Positions 24,826 through 33,310 of a stretch of 64,000 nt of DNA are shown piece after piece. Position numbers and translations under genes: made by a program. Numbering within the stretch: the stretch's first letter is position 1; every line of letters starts with the position of its first letter. Source of the DNA: Halomonas litopenaei. GTDB taxonomy: Bacteria > Pseudomonadota > Gammaproteobacteria > Pseudomonadales > Halomonadaceae. The stretch covers positions 1-64,000 of the forward strand of contig NZ_JAEKJT010000001.1 in assembly GCF_017303055.1 (NCBI RefSeq). Direction: 5' to 3'. The notes under the pieces are model-generated. The model ran no database searches. It had not been told where the DNA came from and worked only from the letters and a program-made list of their open reading frames with translations.

Positions 24826-25518
24826 TCAGCGGCGGGTTGGATGCAGCTGAAGGTAGCGATTTTTCGACGGGAGCAGGTGCTGGCGACACAGCTCGCGAAG
24901 GGCGTCGCGATCTTGATGGCGGATGGCGTCGATCATCGCTTGGTGCTCATGCCGTGCCCTGGAGAGACTGTCACTATCGGCGATCGCGATAAAGCGAATG
25001 CCGTGTGCTTTCTGGGCGAATTCATTGATCGTGTCAGCCAGGTAGGGATTGCCGGTCGCCGCAAACAGGGCCCGATGAAAGGCGATGTTGAGGTGAAAGA
25101 CACGGCGCAGGTCCTGCGCGTCCACCGCAGCGCTGTAGCGCTGGTGCAGTTCGCTGAGCTCGTCAAGCCATGAGCTCGGAGCCGGCAAGGGCAGGGCGTC
25201 GACGCCGGCCAGCTCAAGAATCTCGCGCATGGCGTAGAGGTGTTCCACTTCCTCCGGCGTATAGGCCTTGACGAAGGCGCCGCGATTGCGGATGCGCTCG
25301 ACCAGTCCGATATCCTCGAGCTGGAACAGCGCCTGACGCACGACATGCCGCTTGCAGTCGAAGCGTTCAATCAGATCCTCTTCCACCAGACGTTCTTTCG
25401 GGTGCAGGCGCCCCAGAACAATGTCTTCTTCTACACTGCCGACTATCTCCTCAGCCACACTGGCGGCACTGGGCCGAGTCTCGAGGTCGTCAGCATCCTG
25501 CACACTAGATCGGCTCAT
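24826..25518 (-). CDS. GntR-family regulator (FCD) of the second sugar-acid cluster
   Basis: This 230-residue regulator has a winged helix at about 22-88 (ERLVEEDLIERFDCKRHVVRQAL, written here in two parts: ERLVEEDLIERF and DCKRHVVRQAL) and a C-terminal FCD domain with NIAFHRALF and HQAMIDAIRHQD. It lies downstream of the IlvD/Edd dehydratase gene in the same direction, separated by 124 bases that contain a tandem repeat. It probably represses the divergent dehydratase and TctCBA-enolase operons. AGGGGA precedes the ATG. It converges with the other GntR gene, 52 bases apart. Confidence 0.88.
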   Translation of the reverse strand: MSRSSVQDADDLETRPSAASVAEEIVGSVEEDIVLGRLHPKERLVEEDLIERFDCKRHVVRQALFQLEDIGLVERIRNRGAFVKAYTPEEVEHLYAMREILELAGVDALPLPAPSSWLDELSELHQRYSAAVDAQDLRRVFHLNIAFHRALFAATGNPYLADTINEFAQKAHGIRFIAIADSDSLSRARHEHQAMIDAIRHQDRDALRELCRQHLLPSKNRYLQLHPTRR

Positions 25519-25602
25519 CTCGCGTCCCCTGCGATGGTGGTGGCGGTCGAGCATCGGCGCGAGGACGATGCTCGTCTAGTCTACCAATAGCGGCGAGCGC
25601 CT

Positions 25603-25657
25603 TCACCGCTGGTCTGGCATTGTCACCGCTGGTCTGGCATTGTCACCGCTGGTCAGG
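25603..25657. repeat. 20-bp tandem repeat spanning the dehydratase stop codon
   Basis: The unit TCACCGCTGGTCTGGCATTG occurs at 25603-25622 and 25623-25642, with a third partial copy at 25643-25657. The TCA that opens the third copy is the stop codon of the leftward dehydratase gene, so the gene end has been duplicated twice downstream. Confidence 0.9.
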
Positions 25658-27418
25658 CGTCTGGGCACTGCGGCGCGGCACGCGACAGTGGAGTTCAGGG
25701 CGACACACGGCAAAATCACAGCCCTGGTCAGCCTGCAGGATCTGCTCCATGAACAGCCGACGATAGCCGAGCAAAGCGCCCGTGTCCGCAGCGGCTGAGC
25801 TGTGCTGCTGACGACGGCTTTCCAGGGTCTGCTCATCGACCTCGAGCGCCAGCCGGTTGGCGGCCACGTCGAGGGTGATGATATCGCCATCGCGCACCAG
25901 CCCAAGGGGGCCTCCCTCGGCAGCCTCCGGCGACACATGCAGGACAATAGTGCCGGCGGCGGTGCCACTCATGCGCCCGTCGGAGATCCGTACCATGTCC
26001 TTGACCCCTTGGGCGGCAAGCTTTTTTGGAATCGGTATATAGCCCGCCTCCGGCATTCCCGGCGCTCCCTTGGGGCCAATGTTGGCCAGCACCAGCACGT
26101 CGTCCGGATTGACGTCGAGCTCAGGGTCATCAATGCGTTGGGCCAGGTCTTCCAGCGAGTGAAACACTACCGCTCGTCCGCGATGCTGCATCAGGCTGGC
26201 AGACGCCGCAGACTGCTTGATGATGGCGCCGCTGGGGGCGAGGTTGCCACGCAAGACGGCGATGCCGCCCTGGGCATAGATGGGGCGCGAGCGAGGGCGA
26301 ACCACCGGCTGATCGATCAGGTGCACGGCCGCCTCGATGTTTTCGCCTAGCGTACGACCGTTGATGGTCGGTGCGTCCAGGTGCAGCAGCGGCCCCAGCT
26401 CACGCAGCAAGGTGGGCAAGCCACCCGCCCGGTGAAGGTCTTCCATGTAGCCCTCGCCAGAGGGCTTCAGGTCCACCAGCACGGGGGTCTGCGCGCTCAT
26501 CTGATCGAAGGCCTCCAGATCGATGTCGATGCCCAGGCGTCCGGCAATGGCCGTCAGGTGAATCAGGGCATTGGTCGAACCACCCAGTGACAGCAGCACC
26601 CGCAGGGCATTCTCGAAGGCCTCGGGGGTGAGAATCTGCGATGGCGTGATGCCTTCCTTGGCGAGCCGCACGGCCTCGGCCCCCGACTGCTCCGCGATTC
26701 GCTGACGGTCAGCGTAGACCGCCGGAGCGGTCGCACTATTGGGCAGCATCATGCCCATGGTCTCGGCCAGACACGCCATGGTACTGGCGGTCCCCATCAC
26801 CGAGCAGGTCCCCACCGTCGGCACCAGCTTGTCGTTCACCTCGCTGATTTCCGCATCGTCGATGTCCTGTCCACGGTAGGCCGCCCAGTAACGCCGGCAA
26901 TCGGTGCAGGCGCCGACACGAGTGCCACGATGGGAGCCGGACAGCATCGGGCCTGTTACCAGCTGGACGGTGGGAATGTCGGCGCTGGCGGCGGCCATCA
27001 GCTGGGCCGGCACGGTCTTGTCACAACCACCGATCAGTACGACAGCGTCCATCGGTTGGGCGCGGATCATTTCCTCGGTATCCAGTGCCATCAGGTTGCG
27101 CAAGTACATGCTGGTGGGATGGGCAAAGGACTCGTGCAGGGTAATGGTGGGGAACTCCACGGGCAGTCCTCCGGCCAGCATGACCCCGCGCTTGACGCTC
27201 TCGACCAGCCCAGGGACGTTGCCGTGGCAGGCGTTGTAGCCGCTGTAGGTATTGGCGATGCCGATAACCGGCCGGGACAGCGCGTCGTCGGTGTAGCCCA
27301 TGCCCTTGATGAAGGCCTTGCGCAGGAAGAGCGAGAAGTCGGCATCGCCATAATTGGTCAAGCGGTTGGACATGCCCAGGGTGGCACTCTTGTGGTTGTT
27401 GTCGGAGTCCTGGCTCAT
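25643..27418 (-). CDS. IlvD/Edd-family sugar-acid dehydratase
   Basis: The 591-residue Fe-S enzyme removes water from a sugar acid to give a 2-keto-3-deoxy acid. Family marks are GIANTYSGYNACHG, IGGCDKTVPAQLM and GTCSVMGTASTMACL, whose Cys residues should hold the cluster, then SLGGSTNALIHLTA and SDGRMSGTAAGTIVLH. The sequence resembles the L-arabinonate/D-xylonate type more than the valine-pathway IlvD, but the substrate is not certain. The protein ends about 17 residues past the usual LQADQGCDF motif; that tail is Arg-rich and runs into the tandem repeat. GAGGA precedes the ATG. It is divergent from the TctCBA-enolase operon. Confidence 0.9.
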   Translation of the reverse strand: MSQDSDNNHKSATLGMSNRLTNYGDADFSLFLRKAFIKGMGYTDDALSRPVIGIANTYSGYNACHGNVPGLVESVKRGVMLAGGLPVEFPTITLHESFAHPTSMYLRNLMALDTEEMIRAQPMDAVVLIGGCDKTVPAQLMAAASADIPTVQLVTGPMLSGSHRGTRVGACTDCRRYWAAYRGQDIDDAEISEVNDKLVPTVGTCSVMGTASTMACLAETMGMMLPNSATAPAVYADRQRIAEQSGAEAVRLAKEGITPSQILTPEAFENALRVLLSLGGSTNALIHLTAIAGRLGIDIDLEAFDQMSAQTPVLVDLKPSGEGYMEDLHRAGGLPTLLRELGPLLHLDAPTINGRTLGENIEAAVHLIDQPVVRPRSRPIYAQGGIAVLRGNLAPSGAIIKQSAASASLMQHRGRAVVFHSLEDLAQRIDDPELDVNPDDVLVLANIGPKGAPGMPEAGYIPIPKKLAAQGVKDMVRISDGRMSGTAAGTIVLHVSPEAAEGGPLGLVRDGDIITLDVAANRLALEVDEQTLESRRQQHSSAAADTGALLGYRRLFMEQILQADQGCDFAVCRPELHCRVPRRSAQTPDQR

Positions 27419-27757
27419 GGTGGGGTCCTCACAGTTCTGGGTGCTGACGGGTGAGCGATAGCGTGCGTTTATCTTGGCGTTGTTATCGCTCCCGAAGGGA
27501 GGTGACAGGGAAGGGGGTCACTGGTCCTTCCCGCCTCTCGTTGCAGCAAGATTAGGACGAGAAAAGATGGTTAACAAGATTATTGACAATTTTATTGGCA
27601 ACCTACTACGTTGATGTTGGCAATCACGATGTGCTCGATGCCGGACCCGATAACACCCAGCGCCCCAGGGCGTGACCAATGCTCGACATCGAACCGCACG
27701 CAACAACAAGCGCAACAACAAGCGCAACACAATGACAACAGCACGTGAGGTGCAGCC
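27419..27757. promoter_or_regulatory. Divergent promoter region dehydratase / TctC
   Basis: The 339-base spacer must hold the promoters of both operons. An AT-rich island at 27570-27600 contains ATTGACAAT (27582-27590), an inverted repeat that doubles as a TTGACA -35 box. TTGGCAA occurs at 27595-27601 and again about 20 bases later. A GntR site is likely here. A 12-bp tandem repeat lies at 27700-27728 in the TctC leader. I see no small gene. Confidence 0.55.
27700..27728. repeat. 12-bp tandem repeat in TctC 5' leader
   Basis: GCAACAACAAGC occurs twice head to tail and a third, partial copy follows. The stretch ends 29 bases before the TctC start codon and would make an A/C-rich unstructured leader. 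Confidence 0.85.
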
Positions 27758-28729
27758 ATGAACAAGCGTGGAGCATACGCCGCCATTCTCCTCTCGACCC
27801 TGCTCTTGCCTGGCGCCGCCATGGCGGACTATTCCGCCGGCGACGAGATCAAGGTACTTCAGGGCTTCAAGGCGGGCGGGGGGAGCGATGCCCTGGCCCA
27901 GTTGACGCAGCCTTTCCTGCGCGAGCAGCTCGGGGTCGACTTCGTCAACGAGTATCTGCCGGGGGCGACCGGGGCCATCGCCTGGACGCGTCTGGCCAAG
28001 CAGACCGAGGCCGACGGCACGACCATCAGTATCACCAATACGCCGATGCTGATGACCAACTACATCATGAACGACAGCATCACCTATTCGATTGATGAGC
28101 TGACGCCCATCGCCAACGTCGTGACCGACCCCGGCATCATCGTGGTGCCGGCCGACAGCCCCTACCAGAGCGTTGAGGACTTTCTCGCCGCCGCTGAGCA
28201 GAGTCCCGGCGCCATCACGGTCGGCAATTCCGGTGTTGGTGGAGACGACTTTTTCTCGACCATCCTGATCGAGCAGGCCACCGGGCTGAGTTTCCAGAAG
28301 GTGCCCTTCCAGGGCGATGGCCCATCGGCCACGGCGGCCATGGGCGGGCAGATCGACGCCAGTTTCAACAATCTTGGCAACGTCTACGGGCATATCCAGT
28401 CTGGCAGCCTGCGCCCGCTGGCCGTGTTCTCTCGTGAACGTCTGTCGATGCTGCCGGACGTGCCCACCCTGAGCGAGAAGGGCATCGAGGTGGTGGCCGG
28501 GTCGTCGCGAGGCTACAGCGCGCCCGCCGGTATTCCTGACGAGGCACGCCAGCAGCTGATCGATGCCTTCGAGGCGCTCAAGACCAACGACGAGTTCAAG
28601 CAGGTCGCCGAGGAGCGCGCCATGAACCTGGATATCCAGACCGGTGACGACTACCAGCGGATGATCGAGGAGATGGAAGGTCAGTTCGAGCAGATCTGGG
28701 CCAGCGTCAAGGATGACGTCAACGGTTGA
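27758..28729 (+). CDS. TctC-family binding protein of the second TTT system
   Basis: This 323-residue periplasmic protein has a signal peptide ending at GAAMADYS and the Bug/TctC layout: VLQGFKAGGGSDALAQ, NEYLPGATGAIAWTRLAKQ and VPFQGDGPSATAAMGGQIDA. It should bind the sugar acid that the rest of the operon degrades. GAGG lies 9 bases upstream of the ATG. It opens a rightward operon that continues through TctB, TctA and four enzymes. Confidence 0.93.
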   Translation: MNKRGAYAAILLSTLLLPGAAMADYSAGDEIKVLQGFKAGGGSDALAQLTQPFLREQLGVDFVNEYLPGATGAIAWTRLAKQTEADGTTISITNTPMLMTNYIMNDSITYSIDELTPIANVVTDPGIIVVPADSPYQSVEDFLAAAEQSPGAITVGNSGVGGDDFFSTILIEQATGLSFQKVPFQGDGPSATAAMGGQIDASFNNLGNVYGHIQSGSLRPLAVFSRERLSMLPDVPTLSEKGIEVVAGSSRGYSAPAGIPDEARQQLIDAFEALKTNDEFKQVAEERAMNLDIQTGDDYQRMIEEMEGQFEQIWASVKDDVNG

Positions 28730-28788
28730 TGGCAGGGGGGGAGAGGTCGAGCGCCTCTCCCCCCTCGACATCATCGGGAGAAGACAAG

Positions 28789-29349
28789 ATGAAACTTAGC
28801 CGTCTGCTGTTTGGCCTGCTGGCGCTCGGTGTTGCCGCGCTGTTTGGCGTCACCTCGCTGGGATATCCCAGCGCTGCGGCAAGAATGCCGCTGATCTATG
28901 CAGTGGTGGTGGCAGCCTTTGCTTTGGCGATGATCGCTCAGGAAGTGCTCGGAGCCAGGCGCGCAAGGACCGCCGAGGCCAGTCATCGACCGACGCGAGA
29001 AGGCAGTCAGTTGCAAGATGTGAAGGCCCATGACCCCGCCGCCGTACCAGGTGAAGCTGATACCGCCGACGCTATCGATTCCGCGGGCCTTGCTCAGACC
29101 CAGACACCGCCCGCCAAGCCGGTCAAGGCGCTGATGGTGTTCGCGCTGGCTGTCGTCTACGTCCAGGCCATCAACTATCTGGGCTACGTGATCGCGACGG
29201 CGGCCTTCATGGGCCTGGCGCTGGTTCTGGTCCGCCACGTATCGCTGCGCTTCAGCCTGATCGGTATCGCAGCGCTGATCACGGTGGTGTGCCTGGTGTT
29301 CATCGGCTTTCTGGGCCTGCCCGTGCCGCTGCTGCCGTCGCTGTCATGA
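28789..29349 (+). CDS. TctB-family small permease of the second TTT system
   Basis: The 186-residue protein has a hydrophobic pair of segments at about 5-25 and 33-52, a long polar loop (57-108), and two more segments to the end. This is the TctB topology with an unusually long loop. The ATG at 28789 is chosen because GGGAG precedes it; the frame is open 21 codons further upstream. It lies 59 bases after TctC. Confidence 0.88.
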   Translation: MKLSRLLFGLLALGVAALFGVTSLGYPSAAARMPLIYAVVVAAFALAMIAQEVLGARRARTAEASHRPTREGSQLQDVKAHDPAAVPGEADTADAIDSAGLAQTQTPPAKPVKALMVFALAVVYVQAINYLGYVIATAAFMGLALVLVRHVSLRFSLIGIAALITVVCLVFIGFLGLPVPLLPSLS

Positions 29350-29426
29350 GCCGGATAGTGTCCTGCCACTGTGATCCGCTTCGCCGGAGCCTTCAGCGTA
29401 TCTGAGCGAACCTGGAGCCTGACCCT

Positions 29427-30944
29427 ATGAACGAAAATCTCGTCATGGTGGGGTTGAGCAATGTGCTCACCCTGACCAATGTGTCACTGATCCTCGGCGG
29501 TACCTTGCTGGGGCTGTTTGTCGGCGCCATGCCTGGGCTATCCGCCACCATGGCATTGGCCTTGCTGCTGCCACTGACCTTTACCATGGACCCGGCGACC
29601 GGGCTTAGCATGCTGGCCTCGTTGTACGTCGGCGCCTCCTACGGTGGCTCCATCGCCGCCATCTTGCTGCGTACCCCTGGCACCCCTTCGGCTGCCGCGA
29701 CCGTGCTGGACGGATTTCCGCTGTCCCAGCAGGGGCAAGCGGGCAAGGCGCTGGGGATTTCGCTGTTTGCCTCCTTCTTAGGGGGCTTGATGAGCGGCGT
29801 CGCGCTGTTGACGGCGGCACCGCTGCTCGGCGTGCTGGTACTCAAGTTCGGCCCGGTCGAGCTGTTTGCCATTGCCGTGCTTGGCATCACCATCATTGGT
29901 TCCTTGTCCCAGGGCTCCATCGTCAGCGGCCTGCTGTCGGGGGTGATGGGGCTTCTGCTCAGTACCGTGGGCATGGACCTGATCACCGGCACCCCACGCA
30001 TGACCTTCGGCAACATCAACCTGTTTTCAGGCATCGAGTTCACGGTGGCGCTGATTGGGCTGTTCTCGATTCCCCAGGCATTGATCCTGCTGGAGAACGC
30101 CCACGACAACGATAAGGTGGCAAGCAAGATCACCGACCGTCTGGTACCGCGGTTCAGGGAGCTGCGCCAATTGATGCCGAACATTCTGCGCTCAGGCGGT
30201 ATCGGGATCGTGACTGGCTTGATCCCAGGCACGGGGGGCGATACCGCCAGCTGGTTTGCCTACAACGAGGCCAAGCGCTTCGCCAAGGACAAGAGCCGTT
30301 TCGGCAAGGGTGACATCGCGGGGGTCGCGGCCCCGGAGTCCGCCAACAATGCTGTTGTCGGCGGTGCTCTGATTCCCACCATCGCCCTGGGCATTCCAGG
30401 CAGTTCTTCCACCGCGATTCTGCTCGGCGCGCTGATGGTTCAGGGCATTCTGCCTGGCCCCAACCTGCTGACCGACTACGGCGACGTGACCTACACCCTG
30501 ATCTGGGCGGTGATTCTGGCCAATGTGGGCCTGCTGGCGGTCGGCCTGGCCTTCACCCGTGTCTGCGTGGGCGTGACCAAGGTGCCGGACAGCTTCGTCG
30601 CCTGCGCCATCATCACGCTCTGCGTGATCGGCGCCTTCGCGATCAACAACAGTCTGTTCGAGGTAGGGCTGATGCTGGGGTTCGGGCTGTTCGGCTACTG
30701 GATGAACAAGGCCGGTATCTCGCCAGCTCCGATGGTCATTGGCCTGATCCTGGGGCCGGTAATGGAAACCAGCTTTCAGCAGTCGATGCTGATTGGTCAA
30801 AACAGTCCCGTGATTTTCCTCAACAGTCCCATTGCCATGGTGCTGCTGGGTATCGCGGTGCTGTCGATCCTTCAGGCAACGCCCTTCTTCCGCTGGCTGC
30901 GGGGACGACTGACCGGCGCCTCACGCCGGGGCCGCACGGGCTAG
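29427..30944 (+). CDS. TctA-family large permease of the second TTT system
   Basis: This 505-residue membrane protein follows the TctA pattern: LGLFVGAMPGLSATMALAL, LLRTPGTPSAAATVLDGFP, GLIPGTGGDTASWFAYNEAK and LGIPGSSSTAILLGALM. It forms the translocation path with TctB. It is the third gene of the operon. The next gene, an enolase-family dehydratase, follows after 164 bases that contain a 15-bp tandem repeat. Confidence 0.95.
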   Translation: MNENLVMVGLSNVLTLTNVSLILGGTLLGLFVGAMPGLSATMALALLLPLTFTMDPATGLSMLASLYVGASYGGSIAAILLRTPGTPSAAATVLDGFPLSQQGQAGKALGISLFASFLGGLMSGVALLTAAPLLGVLVLKFGPVELFAIAVLGITIIGSLSQGSIVSGLLSGVMGLLLSTVGMDLITGTPRMTFGNINLFSGIEFTVALIGLFSIPQALILLENAHDNDKVASKITDRLVPRFRELRQLMPNILRSGGIGIVTGLIPGTGGDTASWFAYNEAKRFAKDKSRFGKGDIAGVAAPESANNAVVGGALIPTIALGIPGSSSTAILLGALMVQGILPGPNLLTDYGDVTYTLIWAVILANVGLLAVGLAFTRVCVGVTKVPDSFVACAIITLCVIGAFAINNSLFEVGLMLGFGLFGYWMNKAGISPAPMVIGLILGPVMETSFQQSMLIGQNSPVIFLNSPIAMVLLGIAVLSILQATPFFRWLRGRLTGASRRGRTG

Positions 30945-31031
30945 CGCCAGAACGTGGCTAGAGCGCCGGGGCACAGTGCCCACCCCCGGCGTTCGTCCTC
31001 CAGGGTGGATCGCCGGGTATCGACCCTAGGC

Positions 31032-31076
31032 ACGTTTGAAATAGACACGTCTGAAATAGACACGCCCGAAACAGAC
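31032..31076. repeat. 15-bp tandem repeat, three copies
   Basis: ACGTTTGAAATAGAC, ACGTCTGAAATAGAC and ACGCCCGAAACAGAC stand head to tail, ending 32 bases before the enolase-family gene. The copies differ at a few positions, so the duplication is not fresh. Confidence 0.88.
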
Positions 31077-31108
31077 AGATCCAACAACAATGTCTCAAGG
31101 AGTTCGCC

Positions 31109-32230
31109 ATGACCCGTATTACCGATGTTCGTGCTCGTACCGTCAGCGTTCCATTGGATCACCCCACCAGTTTCTCCAACCGCCAGGTGTTCAAGCGTGA
31201 CTATGCACTGGTCGAGGTCGAAGGCGATGACGGAGTGGTGGGTATCGGCTTCTGCTACGGCGGCAATAACGCCGGCGCACTGGTGTCACAGGCGGTGCGT
31301 GAGTTGCTAAGACCGGTGCTGTTGGGGGCCGACGCCCACGCCACGGAAGGCGTGTGGCAGGCCATGTATCAGGAGTCGTTGCTGCATGGTCGAAGTGGCT
31401 CGGTGATGCGAGCCATCAGCATCCTGGATACAGCACTGTGGGACCGCAATGCCCGTGCCGCCGGGCTGCCCTTGTTCAAGTATCTGGGGGCCAGCGACAG
31501 CGAGTCGGTCCCGGCCTATGCCAGCGGTGGCTATTACCTGGAGGGCAAGACGCCCGCCTTGCTGGCCGAGGAGATGGCCGGCTATGTGGCGCAGGGTTTC
31601 AAGGCGGTGAAGATGAAGGTGGGGCGCGACGATCTCGCCGGCGAGGAGGCCCGACTGGCAGCGGTGCGCGAAGCGGTGGGGCCGAACGTGGCGGTCATGC
31701 TCGATGCCAACAATGCCTGGCGAGACCTGCCGTCGGCGCTGGCCTTTATGCGCATGGCGGAGCCCTATGCCCCTTACTGGATCGAGGAACCGTTCAGCCC
31801 TGATGACATCGACAACCATCGCCGCCTGGCAGAGCGGACGCCGGTGCCGGTCGCCACCGGCGAGATCGAGGCCGGGCGGTGGCGCTTCAAGGAGCTGCTG
31901 GAGCAGGACGCGGCGATGATCCTGCAGACCGACGCCGCCGTCTGTGGCGGCATCACCGAGTTTCGTCGAATCACTGCGACGGCGGCGAGCTTTGGCGTCG
32001 AGGTCTATCCCCATTGGTTCCATGACTTGCATGTCCATCTGGTGGCGTCGGCCCCGAACGCGCGCATGGTGGAATTCTTTGCCGACGATCAGGTGCTCAA
32101 CTTCCGCCGCCTGGTCGATACCCAGCTGGAGTTTGCCGACGGCAACCTGCTGCTGCCCAAGACCCCTGGGCTCGGCTTCAACTTCTGCAGCGATGCGCTG
32201 GAGCGTTACGCCAGCGAGCCATGGTCGTGA
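31109..32230 (+). CDS. Mandelate racemase/enolase-family sugar-acid dehydratase
   Basis: The 373-residue protein has the two-domain enolase fold. Active-site residues are visible: the KxK pair in FKAVKMKVG near residue 165, the metal ligands Asp in MLDANNAW, Glu in YWIEEPF and Glu in ATGEIEAG, and a His in YPHWFHDLH. The KxK and His pattern is that of the mandelate-racemase subgroup, which includes many acid-sugar dehydratases. The substrate cannot be named from sequence. It is co-directional with the TctCBA genes. AAGGAG lies 7 bases before the ATG. Its stop codon is the first TGA of a 13-bp tandem repeat. Confidence 0.9.
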   Translation: MTRITDVRARTVSVPLDHPTSFSNRQVFKRDYALVEVEGDDGVVGIGFCYGGNNAGALVSQAVRELLRPVLLGADAHATEGVWQAMYQESLLHGRSGSVMRAISILDTALWDRNARAAGLPLFKYLGASDSESVPAYASGGYYLEGKTPALLAEEMAGYVAQGFKAVKMKVGRDDLAGEEARLAAVREAVGPNVAVMLDANNAWRDLPSALAFMRMAEPYAPYWIEEPFSPDDIDNHRRLAERTPVPVATGEIEAGRWRFKELLEQDAAMILQTDAAVCGGITEFRRITATAASFGVEVYPHWFHDLHVHLVASAPNARMVEFFADDQVLNFRRLVDTQLEFADGNLLLPKTPGLGFNFCSDALERYASEPWS

Positions 32231-32279
32231 GACCGGTTCTTGAGACCCGCTCTTGAGGCCCGCTTTTGAGGCACGGTCT
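32228..32279. repeat. 13-bp tandem repeat starting at the enolase-family stop codon
   Basis: Four copies begin with TGA at 32228, 32241, 32254 and 32267; the second is TGAGACCCGCTCT and the others differ slightly. The first TGA is the stop codon of the gene, so the gene's end was duplicated three times. Confidence 0.88.
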
Positions 32280-32345
32280 AGCCATGGAATAGCGGCATGT
32301 GACGTCGTCAATCTGCCGCCCTGTACAGCGTGAGGAATCCACATC

Positions 32346-33284
32346 ATGAACGCGAACCATCCTGAACGCCGGGGCAGCGCCTGGGCGCCGGTCATTACTC
32401 CCTTTACATCGTCGCTGAGCGTGGATACGCCGAGGCTGATCGACCACTGTCGTTGGCTCCAGTCCCACGGTGTGGGGCTGGCGGTGTTTGGCACCAACTC
32501 CGAGGCCAACTCCCTGAGCGTCACCGAGAAGCGCGACCTTTTAAGCCGTCTGGAGCGAGCCGGGCTGAATCCGGCGCGGATGATGCCTGGTACAGGCCAC
32601 TGCGCCATCGATGACAGTGTGGCGCTGACCCGTGATGCCGTGCAGATGGGGGCCGCTGGGGTGCTGATGTTGCCTCCGTTCTACTACAAGGGGGTCAGTG
32701 ATGAAGGGCTGTTTCGTTACTACGCCGAGGTCATCGAGCGGGTCGGCGATTCCCGCTTGAAGATGTACCTCTACCATATTCCGCCGGTGGCGCAGGTCCC
32801 GCTGTCGCTGGGGTTGATCGAACGTCTGCGTGAGGCCTTCCCGCAGACGGTGGTCGGCATCAAGGACAGCAGTGGGGACTGGGCTCATACCCTGAACCTG
32901 ATCGAGCGCTTTGCCGCTGACGGCTTCGAGGTATATGCGGGCAGTGAACGTTTCCTGCTCGATACCTTGCGGGCAGGGGGAGCCGGCTGCATCAGTGCCA
33001 CGGCCAACGTCAATCCTGCGGCCATCGCAGCGCTTGCCGGTGCGTGGCAAGACGCCGACGCCGACCAGCGTCAGGCTGGCCTCAACCAGGTGCGTGACCT
33101 GTTCGAAAGCTACCCGGTGATTCCCGCCATGAAGGCCGCCAAGGCGAGCTTCTCGGGTGTCGACGACTGGCACTGGCTGCGGCCGCCGTTGGTCGAGCTG
33201 GATAGCCAGCGCCGGCAGTCCTTGCTGGCGGCGCTCGAGGCTCAGGGGTTCAGCATGCCGGACAGCGAACGTGTGTCCCACTAA
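32346..33284 (+). CDS. DapA/NanA-family aldolase, probable 2-keto-3-deoxy sugar-acid aldolase
   Basis: The 312-residue class I aldolase-family protein shows PVITPFTSSLSVD at the start, VFGTNSEANSLS in place of the usual GTTGE loop, the Tyr of YLYHIPP and the Schiff-base Lys of VVGIKDSSGD. The altered GTNSEA loop argues against dihydrodipicolinate synthase. With two sugar-acid dehydratases nearby it should split a 2-keto-3-deoxy acid to pyruvate and an aldehyde. The next gene follows after 26 bases. Confidence 0.88.
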   Translation: MNANHPERRGSAWAPVITPFTSSLSVDTPRLIDHCRWLQSHGVGLAVFGTNSEANSLSVTEKRDLLSRLERAGLNPARMMPGTGHCAIDDSVALTRDAVQMGAAGVLMLPPFYYKGVSDEGLFRYYAEVIERVGDSRLKMYLYHIPPVAQVPLSLGLIERLREAFPQTVVGIKDSSGDWAHTLNLIERFAADGFEVYAGSERFLLDTLRAGGAGCISATANVNPAAIAALAGAWQDADADQRQAGLNQVRDLFESYPVIPAMKAAKASFSGVDDWHWLRPPLVELDSQRRQSLLAALEAQGFSMPDSERVSH

Positions 33285-33310
33285 CAGGATGCGTGAAGGA
33301 GGGCATCAAC

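Noticed and set aside
25603-25657. Tandem repeats considered as CRISPR
   Set aside because: The units are directly adjacent without spacers, there are at most four copies and no cas genes are in the window. The same holds for 32228-32279.
31307-32608. Open frame of 433 codons on the - strand over the enolase-family gene
   Set aside because: Shadow of a GC-rich coding region; it also runs through the stop-codon tandem repeat and into the aldolase gene.
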